DNA of 64,000 nucleotides. Source: Gliomastix tumulicola. Its lineage: Eukaryota; Ascomycota; Sordariomycetes; Hypocreales; Bionectriaceae. The stretch spans positions 682,001 through 746,000 of the forward strand of contig BCHX01000003.1 in NCBI GenBank assembly GCA_001599755.1, given 5' to 3'. A model generated the notes under the pieces. The model saw nothing but the letters and a program-made list of their open reading frames with translations, was not told the DNA's origin and searched no databases. A program made the translations under genes and the position numbers. Every line of letters starts with the position of its first letter. The first letter of the stretch is position 1. Positions 44,166-54,201 of the stretch are shown here, in pieces.

Positions 44166-44741
44166 ATGCCTCTTCCAATCATTCACATCAACGGCTTCCC
44201 GGGGATAGGCAAACTCACTATTGCCCGAATACTTGTCGATCTGCTCAAACAGTTCAACGCGAAGCTCGTCCACAACCACCTTCTAATAGACCCCGCGAGT
44301 GCAGTCTTGCCACGGTCCAGCAGCGACTATCAGCCACTCCGACGTGCTATCCGAGCTGCTGTCTTTGACACCTTGGCACAGTCTGCGGATACTTTTGACT
44401 CGGTGTACATCTTCACCGACTTCCAATCCAGCGATGAGGTTGGTAGTGCCGTGATGGCCGAGTACCTTGCTATGGCCGCCCGACGCAAGTGTCCTTTGGT
44501 TCCCGTAATTCTCTCGTGCTCCAAAGAGGAGAATTTGAAGCGTCTCGGCACCACTGAACGGTCTATGCATGGCAAGCTCACGGATGACGAGGTCGTGTCA
44601 GGTATCCGGACCAGGCAAGAGGTTCACCGGTGGCCGGACAGTCCGTTGCAGATGGAGCTTGATATCACAGAACTAGACGCGGACAAGGCCGCAAGGCTTA
44701 TCTGCGACCACGTCGTGCGTTTGTGCGGACCTACATCTTGA
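44166..44741 (+). CDS. P-loop kinase-like protein (AAA_33 type)
   Basis: Single exon, 191 aa. Walker A is GFPGIGKLT (residues 10-18) directly after a beta strand (PIIHIN). Later come YIFTDFQSSDE, which may serve as Walker B or lid region, and the conserved small-kinase segment VPVILSCSKEENLKRL with a following lid-like RTRQEVHRW. The size and layout resemble small nucleoside/nucleotide-kinase-like P-loop proteins found widely in fungi and bacteria, including the chloramphenicol-phosphotransferase-like group. The substrate is unknown. The short shared promoter with RAD4 raises possible co-expression. Confidence 0.75.
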   Translation: MPLPIIHINGFPGIGKLTIARILVDLLKQFNAKLVHNHLLIDPASAVLPRSSSDYQPLRRAIRAAVFDTLAQSADTFDSVYIFTDFQSSDEVGSAVMAEYLAMAARRKCPLVPVILSCSKEENLKRLGTTERSMHGKLTDDEVVSGIRTRQEVHRWPDSPLQMELDITELDADKAARLICDHVVRLCGPTS

Positions 44742-45094
44742 TCTCTCACGTCCGAGGATTGGAAATTTTCATCAATAGAGAGATGCCACGGAGAAGGTCC
44801 GTCAAACTCGAGCGAGAGGCATCTTGTCGCATTTGATGAAGAGTGGCGGCCACAGTACAATACTGGATCGAACAAACTCTCTGACTTCAACTCCGTCGCT
44901 CTTTAGGAACACTTCCGGCCTCCATCTCTTCGAACAGCTTCATATAGCACTCGTACACACGGTTCTCTGCACTCCAGGACCTCAGGCCATACCCGACTGT
45001 GATGCCCATCCCAAATATATCCAAATAATTCACATTGGGTATCTAACCAACGCCATGTAGCAGATCTAAAACACATCCGCAACCCTCTCTATGC
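44742..45094. other. Convergent intergenic region
   Basis: 353 bp between stop codons of the P-loop kinase and the AN1 protein. Nothing recognised. Confidence 0.5.
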
Positions 45095-46042
45095 TCATTT
45101 CAGATCAATCAGATCAGTAGGGGCTCCTACGCCCCTGAGCAGGACAACTGTGTTGCCGCTCTGCACCGCGGACCCGATCTTCTCGTTGAACTCCAGCAGC
45201 CGACCCCCTTCCACATGAAAGACCCGTAACCTGTCCCTCTCATCCGAGCTTTGGTTGTTGATGTTCTGGACCTGCAGGGATTTGGCCGCGGCGTCCAGGA
45301 GCCGCCCAATGACCCAATCTTTTGAGTAGAAGAATTCGCCCTTCGGAAACTTGGCCTTGGCTGTCTCGGCTTCCGCCTCCACGTAGAGATATATCCTCTT
45401 CTCCTCCGCGAGCTTGGTGTCCCCCTTGGCGGATTGCTTGAGTTTGTTTGTCGCGATAAGTCGTGCCGCCGTGGAGCTCGGTTTCGGCTTGGGGAGCGCT
45501 CGACCCGCCTGCTCCTTTTTGCTCGATCCCCAGGCCCGGAGCCTGTCGAGAGCCGACTTCGCCTTCTGACCTGCGGCCTCGAACTGCACAGCGGCCGGCC
45601 GCGCCCCGATCGGTACCAGGTTCTTGCAGTCGTGCTCCTCCTTCAGCCGGTGCTTCAGGCAGTAGTCGCGGTTGCACGTGTCGCAGTGCACACCCGGCGT
45701 CAGCGACGTCCCGACCTCGGTCTTGCAGTCCGGCGACGCGCACGGCTTCCTCGACACCTTATCCTGCAGCGTGCGGCCCGCGCCGATGGGCCGGTGGGCG
45801 AGCTGCGCCTTGCGTCTCCTCTCGGCCCAGGCGCCGGCGTGCGCGCACCGGTGGGCGGTCTCGGTGCGGTGGTCGAGGCAGTAGGTCCGGGAGCAGGACT
45901 GGCAGAGGAAGGGCAGGAAGTCGAGCTGGTTGCAGTACTCGAACTCGCAGTGCTTGCCGATGAGGGCGGCGTCGTTGTTTCGGTCCTGCATCTCGACGTA
46001 GCTGAGGTCTTCGCCCGGTGATTTGTCTGATGACGAGGCCAT
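45095..46042 (-). CDS. CUZ1: AN1-type zinc-finger protein (Cuz1/ZFAND1-like)
   Basis: Single exon, 315 aa, start MASSSDKSPGED. Two AN1 zinc fingers: HCEFEYCNQLDFLPFLCQSC (from residue 31) ending in DHRTETAHRC, and KPCASPDCKTEVG (from about residue 100) ending in YCLKHRLKEEHDC. A basic linker follows, then a C-terminal ubiquitin-like domain (RIYLYVEAEAE, then KDWVIGRLLDAAAKSLQV, then NTVVLLRGV). This is the layout of Cuz1 in yeast and ZFAND1 in animals, which bind Cdc48/p97 and the proteasome and help clear ubiquitinated proteins and stress granules, notably under arsenite. It probably acts in the cytosol as an adaptor, not as a DNA-binding factor. Confidence 0.9.
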   Translation of the reverse strand: MASSSDKSPGEDLSYVEMQDRNNDAALIGKHCEFEYCNQLDFLPFLCQSCSRTYCLDHRTETAHRCAHAGAWAERRRKAQLAHRPIGAGRTLQDKVSRKPCASPDCKTEVGTSLTPGVHCDTCNRDYCLKHRLKEEHDCKNLVPIGARPAAVQFEAAGQKAKSALDRLRAWGSSKKEQAGRALPKPKPSSTAARLIATNKLKQSAKGDTKLAEEKRIYLYVEAEAETAKAKFPKGEFFYSKDWVIGRLLDAAAKSLQVQNINNQSSDERDRLRVFHVEGGRLLEFNEKIGSAVQSGNTVVLLRGVGAPTDLIDLK

Positions 46043-46742
46043 CTTGGCGGCTGGGTGTGGCCCTGGGGCTCTTTAATCGTGCGGGAGGGATACGGCCGAT
46101 GCGTAGGCGAAGGGCTGCCTGGTGCAGATGTCTGTTGACTAAACGAGTGACGGTGATGAGCTAGAAGCTGCTCGAAGCGTCAGCTCGGGAGGCGGTTTCG
46201 TGGAGTTTGTGTGATGACAAAAAGGACCCCGCTGACAGGCACCTGGAGACACGTTCTTGGGTGCCCCGCCATTGAGTCGCGGCGAGGCCTCGCGGGCGTC
46301 GTCAGCCTTGGCCGTCAGTCATGGTCAACTTATTCAGTCCTAAAGGTATGTTGAATCAGGAGAAGATCTTGGTAAGCGGTTTACCGGAAACTAGATATCT
46401 CTATCGAGACAGTTTACTAAGCCCGAAAGGGTGGAAGAGGTGAGACTTCATGAGGTTGCGCTCATACTTCACTACGCTACCCTACACTAGCTCTCTCTCT
46501 CAAAGAGCGGATTGACGACTCTGGTGATTCAAACAAAACTTGAAGAGTGAACTGGAAATATGTTTTGTCCTATAAGTACAGGCTAGATTTATTAGCCGTC
46601 GATGATTGCAGCAAAGTCAGTAGCAGAGTGGTTCTAGGTCTATGAGGGCTATCCGCCTCTCATGATTCTGTACATGTACTGGAGATGCGACTTGTCCGAA
46701 ACGCCCAGTCCCTTACCAATTCTCAGTGTACATCCATTAACC
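46043..46742. other. Intergenic, no gene seen
   Basis: 700 bp holding the promoter of the AN1 gene and the 3' flank of the MTP18-like gene. No RNA or coding feature was recognised. Confidence 0.5.
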
Positions 46743-47650
46743 TTAATCTGTCTTCGGCTTCTGGCTCAACAGGTCTTCGCGACCCGTGGTAGGTGCATCG
46801 CCAACGGCTGACCTTCCGCCAAACGCCTCAAAGCCCTTGTGGAAGACCCATTCAACGGCGTTCTCCACGGGCTCATCGAAGAGCGACGGCAGGAAGGGCA
46901 CAACGGCGAGACCCAGACCGATGGGACCCCAGGTCCGGATCGTCTTGTTCTTCACATCCTTCATCGCACGCCCCGAGTACCGCACGACACTGTGGATCGT
47001 GAAGGCGGGCAACCCCATGCTTGCCAGACTCTGGAAGATTCCTCGCTGGACCATGACCGTCCGCCAGTCCTCGAGGGGCGGGACGACGCCCGGCTCTCCG
47101 GGGCTGGCGACGGTGCCGGGGAGACCGCTGTACTTCTCCTGATGGGGCGTGAGCTGCAGGCCGGGATTCAGGATGCGCTGGTTGTGCCAGTAGGCTCGGT
47201 AGCCTTCGTGCGAGACGTCGCCGAGGATGTAGAGCCACGAGATTGCGTATGCGCTGCGGACGATATTCGGGTGTGCGACGGGGCGGAAGGACTCTCCAAT
47301 GTCGGACGTGTAGGCTACGTATCGGTGCGCGGACAGCATGATGGTGCGTATCCTGGTGGCGTACGCCGCATAGCGGACGTTGGTGTCGGTTGAAGCAGGT
47401 CCACTGCGAGCATGGTTAGCCCAGGTTGTAGGAACGACAGGCGTTGAACATACTATCCCTCCGCAATGTCATCAAAGAAGGAACTGTCCTTGTCCGACTT
47501 GTCGACTATCTTCTGCAGCCCTTTAGGCAGCTTTCGCGCCTCTGGGAGCTTATTCGGATCGAAGGGTGGTTGCCCATTGTTTTCGCTGGCGGGGGGTGAC
47601 TCGGTAGGCTTCTCCTCTGACGACGGTGATGATTTCCCCCACCAAGGCAT
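46743..47650 (-). CDS. MTP18: Mitochondrial fission process protein 1 (MTP18-like)
   Basis: Exons are 47650-47454 and 47403-46743 (285 aa). The 50-nt intron (GTATGT...TCGCAG with CTAAC branch) joins DIAEG-Y-GPASTDTNVRYAAY. The start is the ATG of MPWWGKSSPSSE; the longer open frame upstream begins only with TTG. Family blocks: RYAAYATRIRTI, then AYTSDIGESFRPVAHPNIVR, ISWLYILGDVSHEGYRAYW, and later GLPAFTIHSVVRYSGRAM and WGPIGLGLAVVPFLPSLFDEP. Several hydrophobic segments fit a multi-span inner mitochondrial membrane protein. MTP18 promotes mitochondrial division in animals; fungal roles are less known. It shares a 349-bp promoter with ATP19. Confidence 0.9.
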
Positions 47651-47999
47651 TGCAGATGGAGTGAGTGGCAGGGCGGTTGCGCAAGGGTCTATGGACTGAG
47701 ACAAACTCTCGGAGAGCGATATTCGGAGGAAATGAAGGTGGGAGGACAGAAGAGTGACACGGAAGATGGTTCTGACGATGGCGGGTACCTGAGCTCGGGA
47801 GTGACGTTATGGCCGCCGGCTACTTTAATGTGGACCAATGGAAAGCGTCTACCGAGATATACCCGGCCGGCTTCTTCCCCATGCAATTCTGGACTCTAGC
47901 AACGGCGGATTTTACAGCTCGACGACAACTTCATCAACCACCAATTGACTATCCTCATCCTCGTCGCCAATCCCCTCGTTTCGGCTCCTCACATACACA
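47651..47999. promoter_or_regulatory. Bidirectional promoter of MTP18-like and ATP19 genes
   Basis: 349 bp between the two divergent start codons. Both genes encode mitochondrial inner-membrane proteins. No specific factor site is claimed. Confidence 0.5.
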
Positions 48000-48355
48000 A
48001 TGGCTGGTGTCGCATCCTACACTATTGCTGGCCGTCAGGTCGGAGGCCACTACGTTCGTCCACCCCCTGGAGAACCCGCATCTGCGATCCGACGCCACTG
48101 ACACGAAGCAATCCAGCTTGCCATGGGCGTCCTCGGTGCCCTCTTCGGCGGTATCTACGCTGCCACCTCTGGCCCCAAGGTCCCTGCTGCCGCCAAGGCC
48201 ACCCCGCCCATCAATGCCTCCAGCTCCGACGAGGCCGACTTCATCAAGTGCGCGAATTGGGACTCTCCCCTTTGACGTTGAGACGAACACGACCATGCTA
48301 ACATATTCGGTACAGGAAGTTCCTCGAGGAGGAGGATGGTGCCAAGAAGAACTAA
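48000..48355 (+). CDS. ATP19: ATP synthase subunit K, mitochondrial (Atp19)
   Basis: Three small exons: 48000-48053, 48117-48247 and 48316-48355, coding for 74 aa (yeast Atp19 is 68). Junctions join GGHY-LAMGVLGALFGG and DFIK-K-FLEEEDG. The N-terminal SYTIAGRQVGGHYLAMGVLG is the hallmark of the family and holds the single membrane helix (about residues 19-35). The C-terminal NASSSDEADFIKKF is also conserved. Atp19/subunit k sits in the Fo membrane part at the dimer interface of F1Fo-ATP synthase and is linked to dimer stability and cristae shape. The gene is easy to miss because no single exon is long. Confidence 0.92.
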
Positions 48356-49435
48356 GCGGCGAAAATCATTCGGTCTGGTCGAGGACGGTTCCGACTGTGT
48401 GAAAACACGTGTACATATACCATGCATCCGAAGCGATAGCTTGAATTCAGGAATCACGTATCCTCTCTAGCGTGTGCTTTGGCGACTATATTCGGCGTCG
48501 GACTACCTGGCAAAGAGTGACAGTGTGTTCGAAACGAGATCCGACCTCACTCATTACCTGAGGACTTGGCCGATACCTGCAGTGGTGATCAGATTCTTTG
48601 TTCCTGGGACTTGCGCTACGCTGGCTTTCTTGGTTTGCGCATCAAATGGAATCGGAAGACTCCTATGATCGTAAATGGCTCCGTAGTAACACTTCGTGCC
48701 TCATGTGATGACCGTACAGGCGTATTACAGCGTCTCTGTGAAGCCGATCATCTAGTTTAGTATTGAGGGCAACGGCGCTGAGGCGAATGACACATGTTTT
48801 TCTTCGAAATATGTGTTGATTTCAAGCTCTTAAATCCCCAGAAAGCTGTACCCTATCTGGTTCGTCACAAGTTCGTCAGTCGATACCGACGTTGGTATCT
48901 GGCAAGATGGTTGGCTAGTGTTGTACTGCTTTACCAGAACAATCGTAATACCGAGTGAGGAGTGCAATGAATTCGGAGAACCCATGCATATAGACGAAAT
49001 CGTCCTCGGCGGCGGCCCTCAACTCCCTCGAAAACCAAAAGGAAAGAGGAAGTAGGTAAAGAACCACGGATTTCAGACACAATCTTTCGTCTCTCGGTTA
49101 GGACACAAGCCTTTGAGGCCGAGCGTCTTCACTTGCACCGGTATTTGAATTGTAATCATTTACTCCGTGATTGACTGATCACGTGGGCGAATGAGTGTGG
49201 TTGGACAAAGGGTGACATAATAAGATACAGAATTGGCGCTGAAACACACATACGCGGCGCGATGCCTTTGTGTCAAGTCCTTGACATGCAACTTTAATCC
49301 CTCGCCATCTGCATTTTTGGACATCCACCTTTTCTCCTCCTTTAATCGAATTGGAAACCTTCCTGTACTTCGGATACAACGATTCACCCGTCCAGTCTAA
49401 CACTCTAAAGGAGATATCGAGACGACGCAGGCCTC
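48356..49435. other. Intergenic, no gene seen
   Basis: About 1.08 kb upstream of the CENP-B-type gene. No supportable coding or RNA gene. The 200 bp before the next ATG are the likely promoter and 5' UTR. Confidence 0.5.
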
Positions 49436-51181
49436 ATGGCACCGGCCACAGCGGCCTCCACCTCGGCTGCAGAGCCGCTGGCCGATTCACCCCCTGTCGC
49501 GACGGCGACGGCGACAGTCACGGACACGACTGACGCTGTCGCCGCGTCGCCTACTCCCCCCTACACTCTTGCTCCCATCACCGGTTCCGATTCTGCGACG
49601 CCTCCAACACCAAAGGCTGGTCGCCGATCTGCGGCGCCTTCGAAGCGCAAGGCCGCCCGCCGTTCTGCAACACCTCCGGCCCGTCGCTTTCACACCGCCA
49701 GCCCGCCTCCGGTTGCAGATGCTGCTCCTGAAGCTGGCCCAGCTCGGGCCGCTAGCCTGACTCCCACTTTTGAGTCTGCACCGGGTGTTGTACCTGTTGG
49801 TGATGCTGCTCTCGCTGGCTCTCTTGCTTCTGGAGACTCTCCCGCTTTCGCCGGTTCTCACGCCGGCTCTCTCCCCTTCGTCGGATCTGCTCCTGCTTTA
49901 GAAACTGCTCCCGCTTCGGGAGCTAGTGAGGCTGCTTCAATAGCCTCTGCTGCTCGACTTTATCCCGGGACCAGTCTCGGCATCTCCATTGCTCCTACTT
50001 CTCTTTCCCCCCCTCTACCAGATCCCCCTAGTCCCGAGCCTGGGAGCACCAACCCTTTGAGCAAGGAGCGCCACTCTCTCACCCTTGACCAGCGTCGCGC
50101 TCTCAGACGATGGGCCTACAGCCATACTATCCGGCCTCCGCACAAGGTGTGCATCGACTGGTTCTACCAGCAGTACGGGCAGTGGATCAGTCAGTCTACC
50201 GTGTCGCACTCGCTGTCGGCAAAGTACGCGCGCCTCGATGGTGACAACCCGCAGCTGTCGGGCTCGCGGCTGCGCTTCGGAAACTGGCCCGACGTCGAGA
50301 AGCTCGTGCTGCGCTGGTATCAGTCGGTGCAGGCTACGGGCCGGCAGCCCACGAACGAGGAGCTCGGTGAGAAGGCCAAGCAGATCTTCAGCCAGCTGCC
50401 ACGGTACAAGGATGAGCAGCCACCCGAGTTCTCCCCCGGATGGATCCACCGTTTCAAGAAGCGATATGGGCTGCTCATTCGACGCCAGCGCCGCCACGGT
50501 GACGGCACCGCCAACGCTGCGGAGGATATTGGGTACCTTGCCGACTATGTGTCCCGGCTTTTCTCTGTTGCGCCGGATACCAGTCCCGCGGCAATCAGGG
50601 AGGAATTGCTGCGCGCGTTTGGGATCGAGGCGACCTTGAGTGCTTGCGCACTGGCGCGCGACGAAACCATTCGCCGACATTCTGCTCCTCCCAATAGTAT
50701 ACCTCCTTCTGCCCCTCCCCTCCCGCTGAGCGAGACGCCTCCCGTTACGGCCGGGCCGCCAGACCAGACCACCTACGCCGATGACGACCCCGAAGTTGTG
50801 CTCCAGAATGCGCTTCGGCAACTGCAGCAAGAAGAGGCGGCGGCAGAGGAACAAGCGGCAGTGGTGCGTGAGGAGCGTGAACGGCTTGACAGGGCTAATG
50901 GATCTGTACATCCACACATTCTGTCAGCCCACGACGGCCGCGCCTCCCCGGGGACCCGCTACGCAACTCCGACTGGGCCCCTGGCTGGACACCTAGCCGG
51001 ACAAGGCGAGCCTCAAGGCGAGGTCAACGGCGAGTTGAGAATCGCGCCTGTAAACATGGCAGATACTGCCGCCCACGCAACCGACAGGCAACTTGTACGG
51101 TGTCCCTTCTGTGTCAACCAGCGTATGCTTCGGACGACTAAAGAGGCTGTTGAGCACATGTCTACGCACGTTGTTGTATAA
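49436..51181 (+). CDS. CENP-B/Tc5-type HTH DNA-binding protein
   Basis: Single exon, 581 aa. Residues 1-200 are Ala/Pro/Ser/Thr-rich and probably disordered. Two helix-turn-helix units follow: LTLDQRRALRRWAYSHT with ISQSTVSHSLSAKYARL (about 208-262), and the CENP-B/Tc5 type WPDVEKLVLRWYQSVQATGR with SPGWIHRFKKRYGLL (about 280-350). A coiled-coil, Gln/Glu-rich part is near 455-480. The extreme C-terminus has CPFC...HMSTH, a C-x2-C-x14-H-x3-H pattern like a zinc finger. The HTH pair is that of pogo/Tigger transposases, from which CENP-B and fission yeast Abp1/Cbh proteins derive, but no DDE transposase domain follows. It is probably a domesticated chromatin or centromere/silencing-type DNA-binding protein. 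Confidence 0.8.
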   Translation: MAPATAASTSAAEPLADSPPVATATATVTDTTDAVAASPTPPYTLAPITGSDSATPPTPKAGRRSAAPSKRKAARRSATPPARRFHTASPPPVADAAPEAGPARAASLTPTFESAPGVVPVGDAALAGSLASGDSPAFAGSHAGSLPFVGSAPALETAPASGASEAASIASAARLYPGTSLGISIAPTSLSPPLPDPPSPEPGSTNPLSKERHSLTLDQRRALRRWAYSHTIRPPHKVCIDWFYQQYGQWISQSTVSHSLSAKYARLDGDNPQLSGSRLRFGNWPDVEKLVLRWYQSVQATGRQPTNEELGEKAKQIFSQLPRYKDEQPPEFSPGWIHRFKKRYGLLIRRQRRHGDGTANAAEDIGYLADYVSRLFSVAPDTSPAAIREELLRAFGIEATLSACALARDETIRRHSAPPNSIPPSAPPLPLSETPPVTAGPPDQTTYADDDPEVVLQNALRQLQQEEAAAEEQAAVVREERERLDRANGSVHPHILSAHDGRASPGTRYATPTGPLAGHLAGQGEPQGEVNGELRIAPVNMADTAAHATDRQLVRCPFCVNQRMLRTTKEAVEHMSTHVVV

Positions 51182-51302
51182 TGAGAGGATGGTAGTATTG
51201 GTTTAATGCTGTGAATGTCTTATTGTTATTGGCGAATGGCGTTAATGGGGTTTATATTGATGTATTGTAGCAATTCCGCTTGTCGATGTTCGACTTGAAC
51301 AA

Positions 51303-53307
51303 TCATAATAGTCCAGTAGCTTTAAGCGCCTTCATGATCTCGTCTTGATCCTGCTCAGCCTGACTCCTTGGCGGCTTGATGTCGTCGCCCACGATGTAGT
51401 TAACCCAGAACTTGAGTCCTTCCAGTCCTTCCTCGCGGCACACTGCGCCGTGTTCTTCTGCCATGAGCAGCTCCTCCTCGGCCACGCCCAGACTCCAGCC
51501 AAACCGCTCCGCGGCGTCTTGCGCTGTGACCCCGCGACCGAATTCGCGCCAGTCCCAGGGGACTTCCCGCTCTGGCGGAAACTCGTGGAGGTCCTGTAAC
51601 CATGTCAGAAGTGTCTTGATGGTGGCCTCGTCTGTCCTGTCCCTGCCCTGCACAACCATGACGCCGCTTCGGAATGTTCGGAGCCGGACGGGAAGCTTGA
51701 GATTCTCCCACAGCCTGGCCGCCTTCTCAAAGTCCATGGGGCTGACCAGCTCGACGCCGCCTCGGGCTCGGTTGAACATGGCCCAGAGATCGACTAATGT
51801 GATGATGCCGCCGGCCTTCTTGAGTACGCCCCTGGAGTCGTCGGTGAGGAACTCGGCCAGATTGCGTGCTAGCTCAGACAGATACAAGGACTGCGAACTG
51901 CCCCCTCCCACAATATCCTTGGTCGTCACAAGGCCTAGCTGGCTGGCTGACTCTGCTAGGAGGGCGTTCTCCTCTACAGACATGGCACCGCCGCCTGAGC
52001 TTTGCTGGCGGGCTAGCCTCTCTGCAAGAGCCACAACGTCCTTCGCTGAAGCCATCAGCGCCTCGAGGTCTTCAAATGCGCTCCCGATGATCAGCTCGTT
52101 GTTCTTGCGCATGTTCAGGCCGAGCTGCTCTAGGCCGGCGATACCGGCAGTCTTGTTCCTCGCTCCCGAACTGCCCTGAGCCGACGAGCCGTTCCCTTCA
52201 CCTCCACCCATCCGGTTGCTCCTAGGAGCCGGGGGTGCGTTCTGAAGCAGCCACTTGCGCTGCGTCATGGACCCTTTGAGCCTCTCGTGGAAGATGGGGC
52301 CGCCGCCGTCGCGGAAGGAGATCTTGATGCTCTCAGACACCTCGATGCCGGCTGCGGTGCCTTTGCTGGAGCTATCTGGACCTGGGGACTGCGGCCGCAC
52401 GGACTGGGATGACGATCTGGGATCCGAGGGCGTGCCCTTACGGGAGAGCAGCGGGGCGCCGCACATCTCGCAGGACAGCAGCGAGGGGTGGTTCGAGAAG
52501 GTACATCGCGGGCAATGGAACGTGGCTACGGGGTCGTTTTCAGGACCTCCAGAGACGGGGGTTGACGTGCCAGGGGACGAAGCGCTACTAAAAGACTCGG
52601 GCAGAGGCCTGCTTATATCGGGATAGGAGGCATTCGCGAGGGGCGACGAAGGTATAGGGGAGCTCGGGGCGTGGGGCGGACGGTTCGTGGTTCCCGCGAT
52701 TGCTGCCTTGAGCACGTGCGTGAGCGACGGTTTGATGCCGCAGGCGAGGCACGGGGGCAGCGGCGTGTGTGCGCTCGCAGAGGTCGGGTCGAAGTTTGAC
52801 GGGACGGGGTTGGAGAAGCTGCATATCGTGCACACCCACGTCGCCGAGGAGACGTTTGGGAGATCCGGTGCCGAGCGGGAGGGGCTGTCACCGCCTGCCG
52901 CCCCGTTGCGCGAGCCGAGATCTACACTGGATGTCCCGCGCGTTCGGCCGGCCGGGCGTCTTGAGGGTTTGGGGATCAGCGTAACCTTGGGCGACGACCG
53001 CATGAAACCCGCGTAGAACTCGAAGCGGTCGATGTCCTTGAGGTCCAGTGCGAGGGAGTGCTTGCGTGGCTCGTCGCGGTCGACGTAGCATATCCGGTGG
53101 GACGTCAAGTATACCTGGCCATTCTGCTGATTGGGGAGCTTGAGCTTCCTATTATCCAAATCAGCGACTTCGCGACCTCGTTAAAGGATTGGTTTTCTGT
53201 GCTGACCCTTCGTAAAGGCCGACATTGTCCTGCACGAAGAGGAGGACCTCATCTGGCAGATATGAGGGCCTCAGCGCAGTTGTGAGGTCGATGTGTTTTA
53301 GGAACAT
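51303..53307 (-). CDS. VPS36: ESCRT-II subunit Vps36
   Basis: Exons are 53307-53207 and 53148-51303 (58-nt intron, donor GTCAGC, acceptor AATAG), 648 aa. The junction VGLYEG-KLKLPNQQNG restores the family N-terminus (MFLKHIDLTTALRPSYLPDE). The split GLUE domain (PH fold) covers about residues 1-300 and contains two NZF zinc fingers, WVCTICSFSNP...CLACG and HCPRCTFSNHPSLLSCEMCG, then rejoins at IKISFRDGGGPIFHERL. The C-terminal half is the EAP30-type winged-helix region (LVTTKDIVGGGSSQSLYLSELA to FWVNYIV). Vps36 binds phosphoinositides and ubiquitin on endosomes and with Vps22 and Vps25 sorts cargo into multivesicular bodies. Confidence 0.95.
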
Positions 53308-54201
53308 CCGTCATTCCGGACTGATCAATCTCGGGAGGGGCTAGGAAGGGGTGCGGGCACTCGATTGAAGATCCTGGCCCGTTTGTGACGGCGCGGGCAG
53401 CAAGAAGCGAGGCGAGTGGTGATGAAGCAGCTCAAGAGTGAGCGGTATGAGTGCAAGAGTCCAGGTCGTCATTTCGGCGGCAGCGCCCGATTCAGAACCC
53501 CACCTGCCCCTCCATCACTGAGCCGGTGCCTATCTACGTTAACACGGTAAAAGATCACATGCTTGGTTATACAAGTAGTACTCGTTTTTAGTGCATCCTG
53601 CTGCTGGGCACACCTTTTGCACTGCTTCTTAAAGGAATCCCTCCAAATTTCGACTGTCCATTTTTGATTACTACTTACTAGGGCTCAAGCAAACCCAAGA
53701 GGAGGGAGTGGTGTGGTGGAGGGTGACATGCCCCGCGCCGTATCAAGCAGCTCGAAGCCGGGTCATGCATATGCTTGGTCACGCAATCATTCATCCACAT
53801 TGGCAAGGAAAGGATTGCACATACGTAACGAGGGAAGGAGCGAAGAGCAAGGCCACAAAGAACGAACCCTTGACCGGCCGAAAAGAAGACACTCATGCAA
53901 GACAATCATGAGGGTGTGCTCTGATTAAAGCAGGGGCTCGTAGATAAGGAAAGTGGGCCTGGGTCTAAGTTCGCCCAATCAGAACTCCCGAAGTTTACCC
54001 GAGGGAGATCACGGGACTTGTCCTTTGTGGGCTAAAATGCCGCCCAACATCCTCTGCTTTGTTTCTCATCAGCACAGCCCAGCCTTCCCTCGCCATCGAA
54101 CGATTCGACAACTCTGTCCCACAGCGTACCAGTGACTGTAAATTTGAGACAGCAAGTTCTTTTGACCTCTTTTTCTCTCAGCATTTTCCCTTTGATTCGC
54201 T
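53308..54201. other. Divergent intergenic region Vps36 / Thp3-like
   Basis: About 890 bp between divergent start codons. No gene recognised; presumably both promoters. Confidence 0.5.

Noticed and set aside
45434..46021. 195-codon plus-strand ORF over the AN1 gene
   Set aside because: Antisense shadow; the minus strand encodes two intact AN1 fingers.
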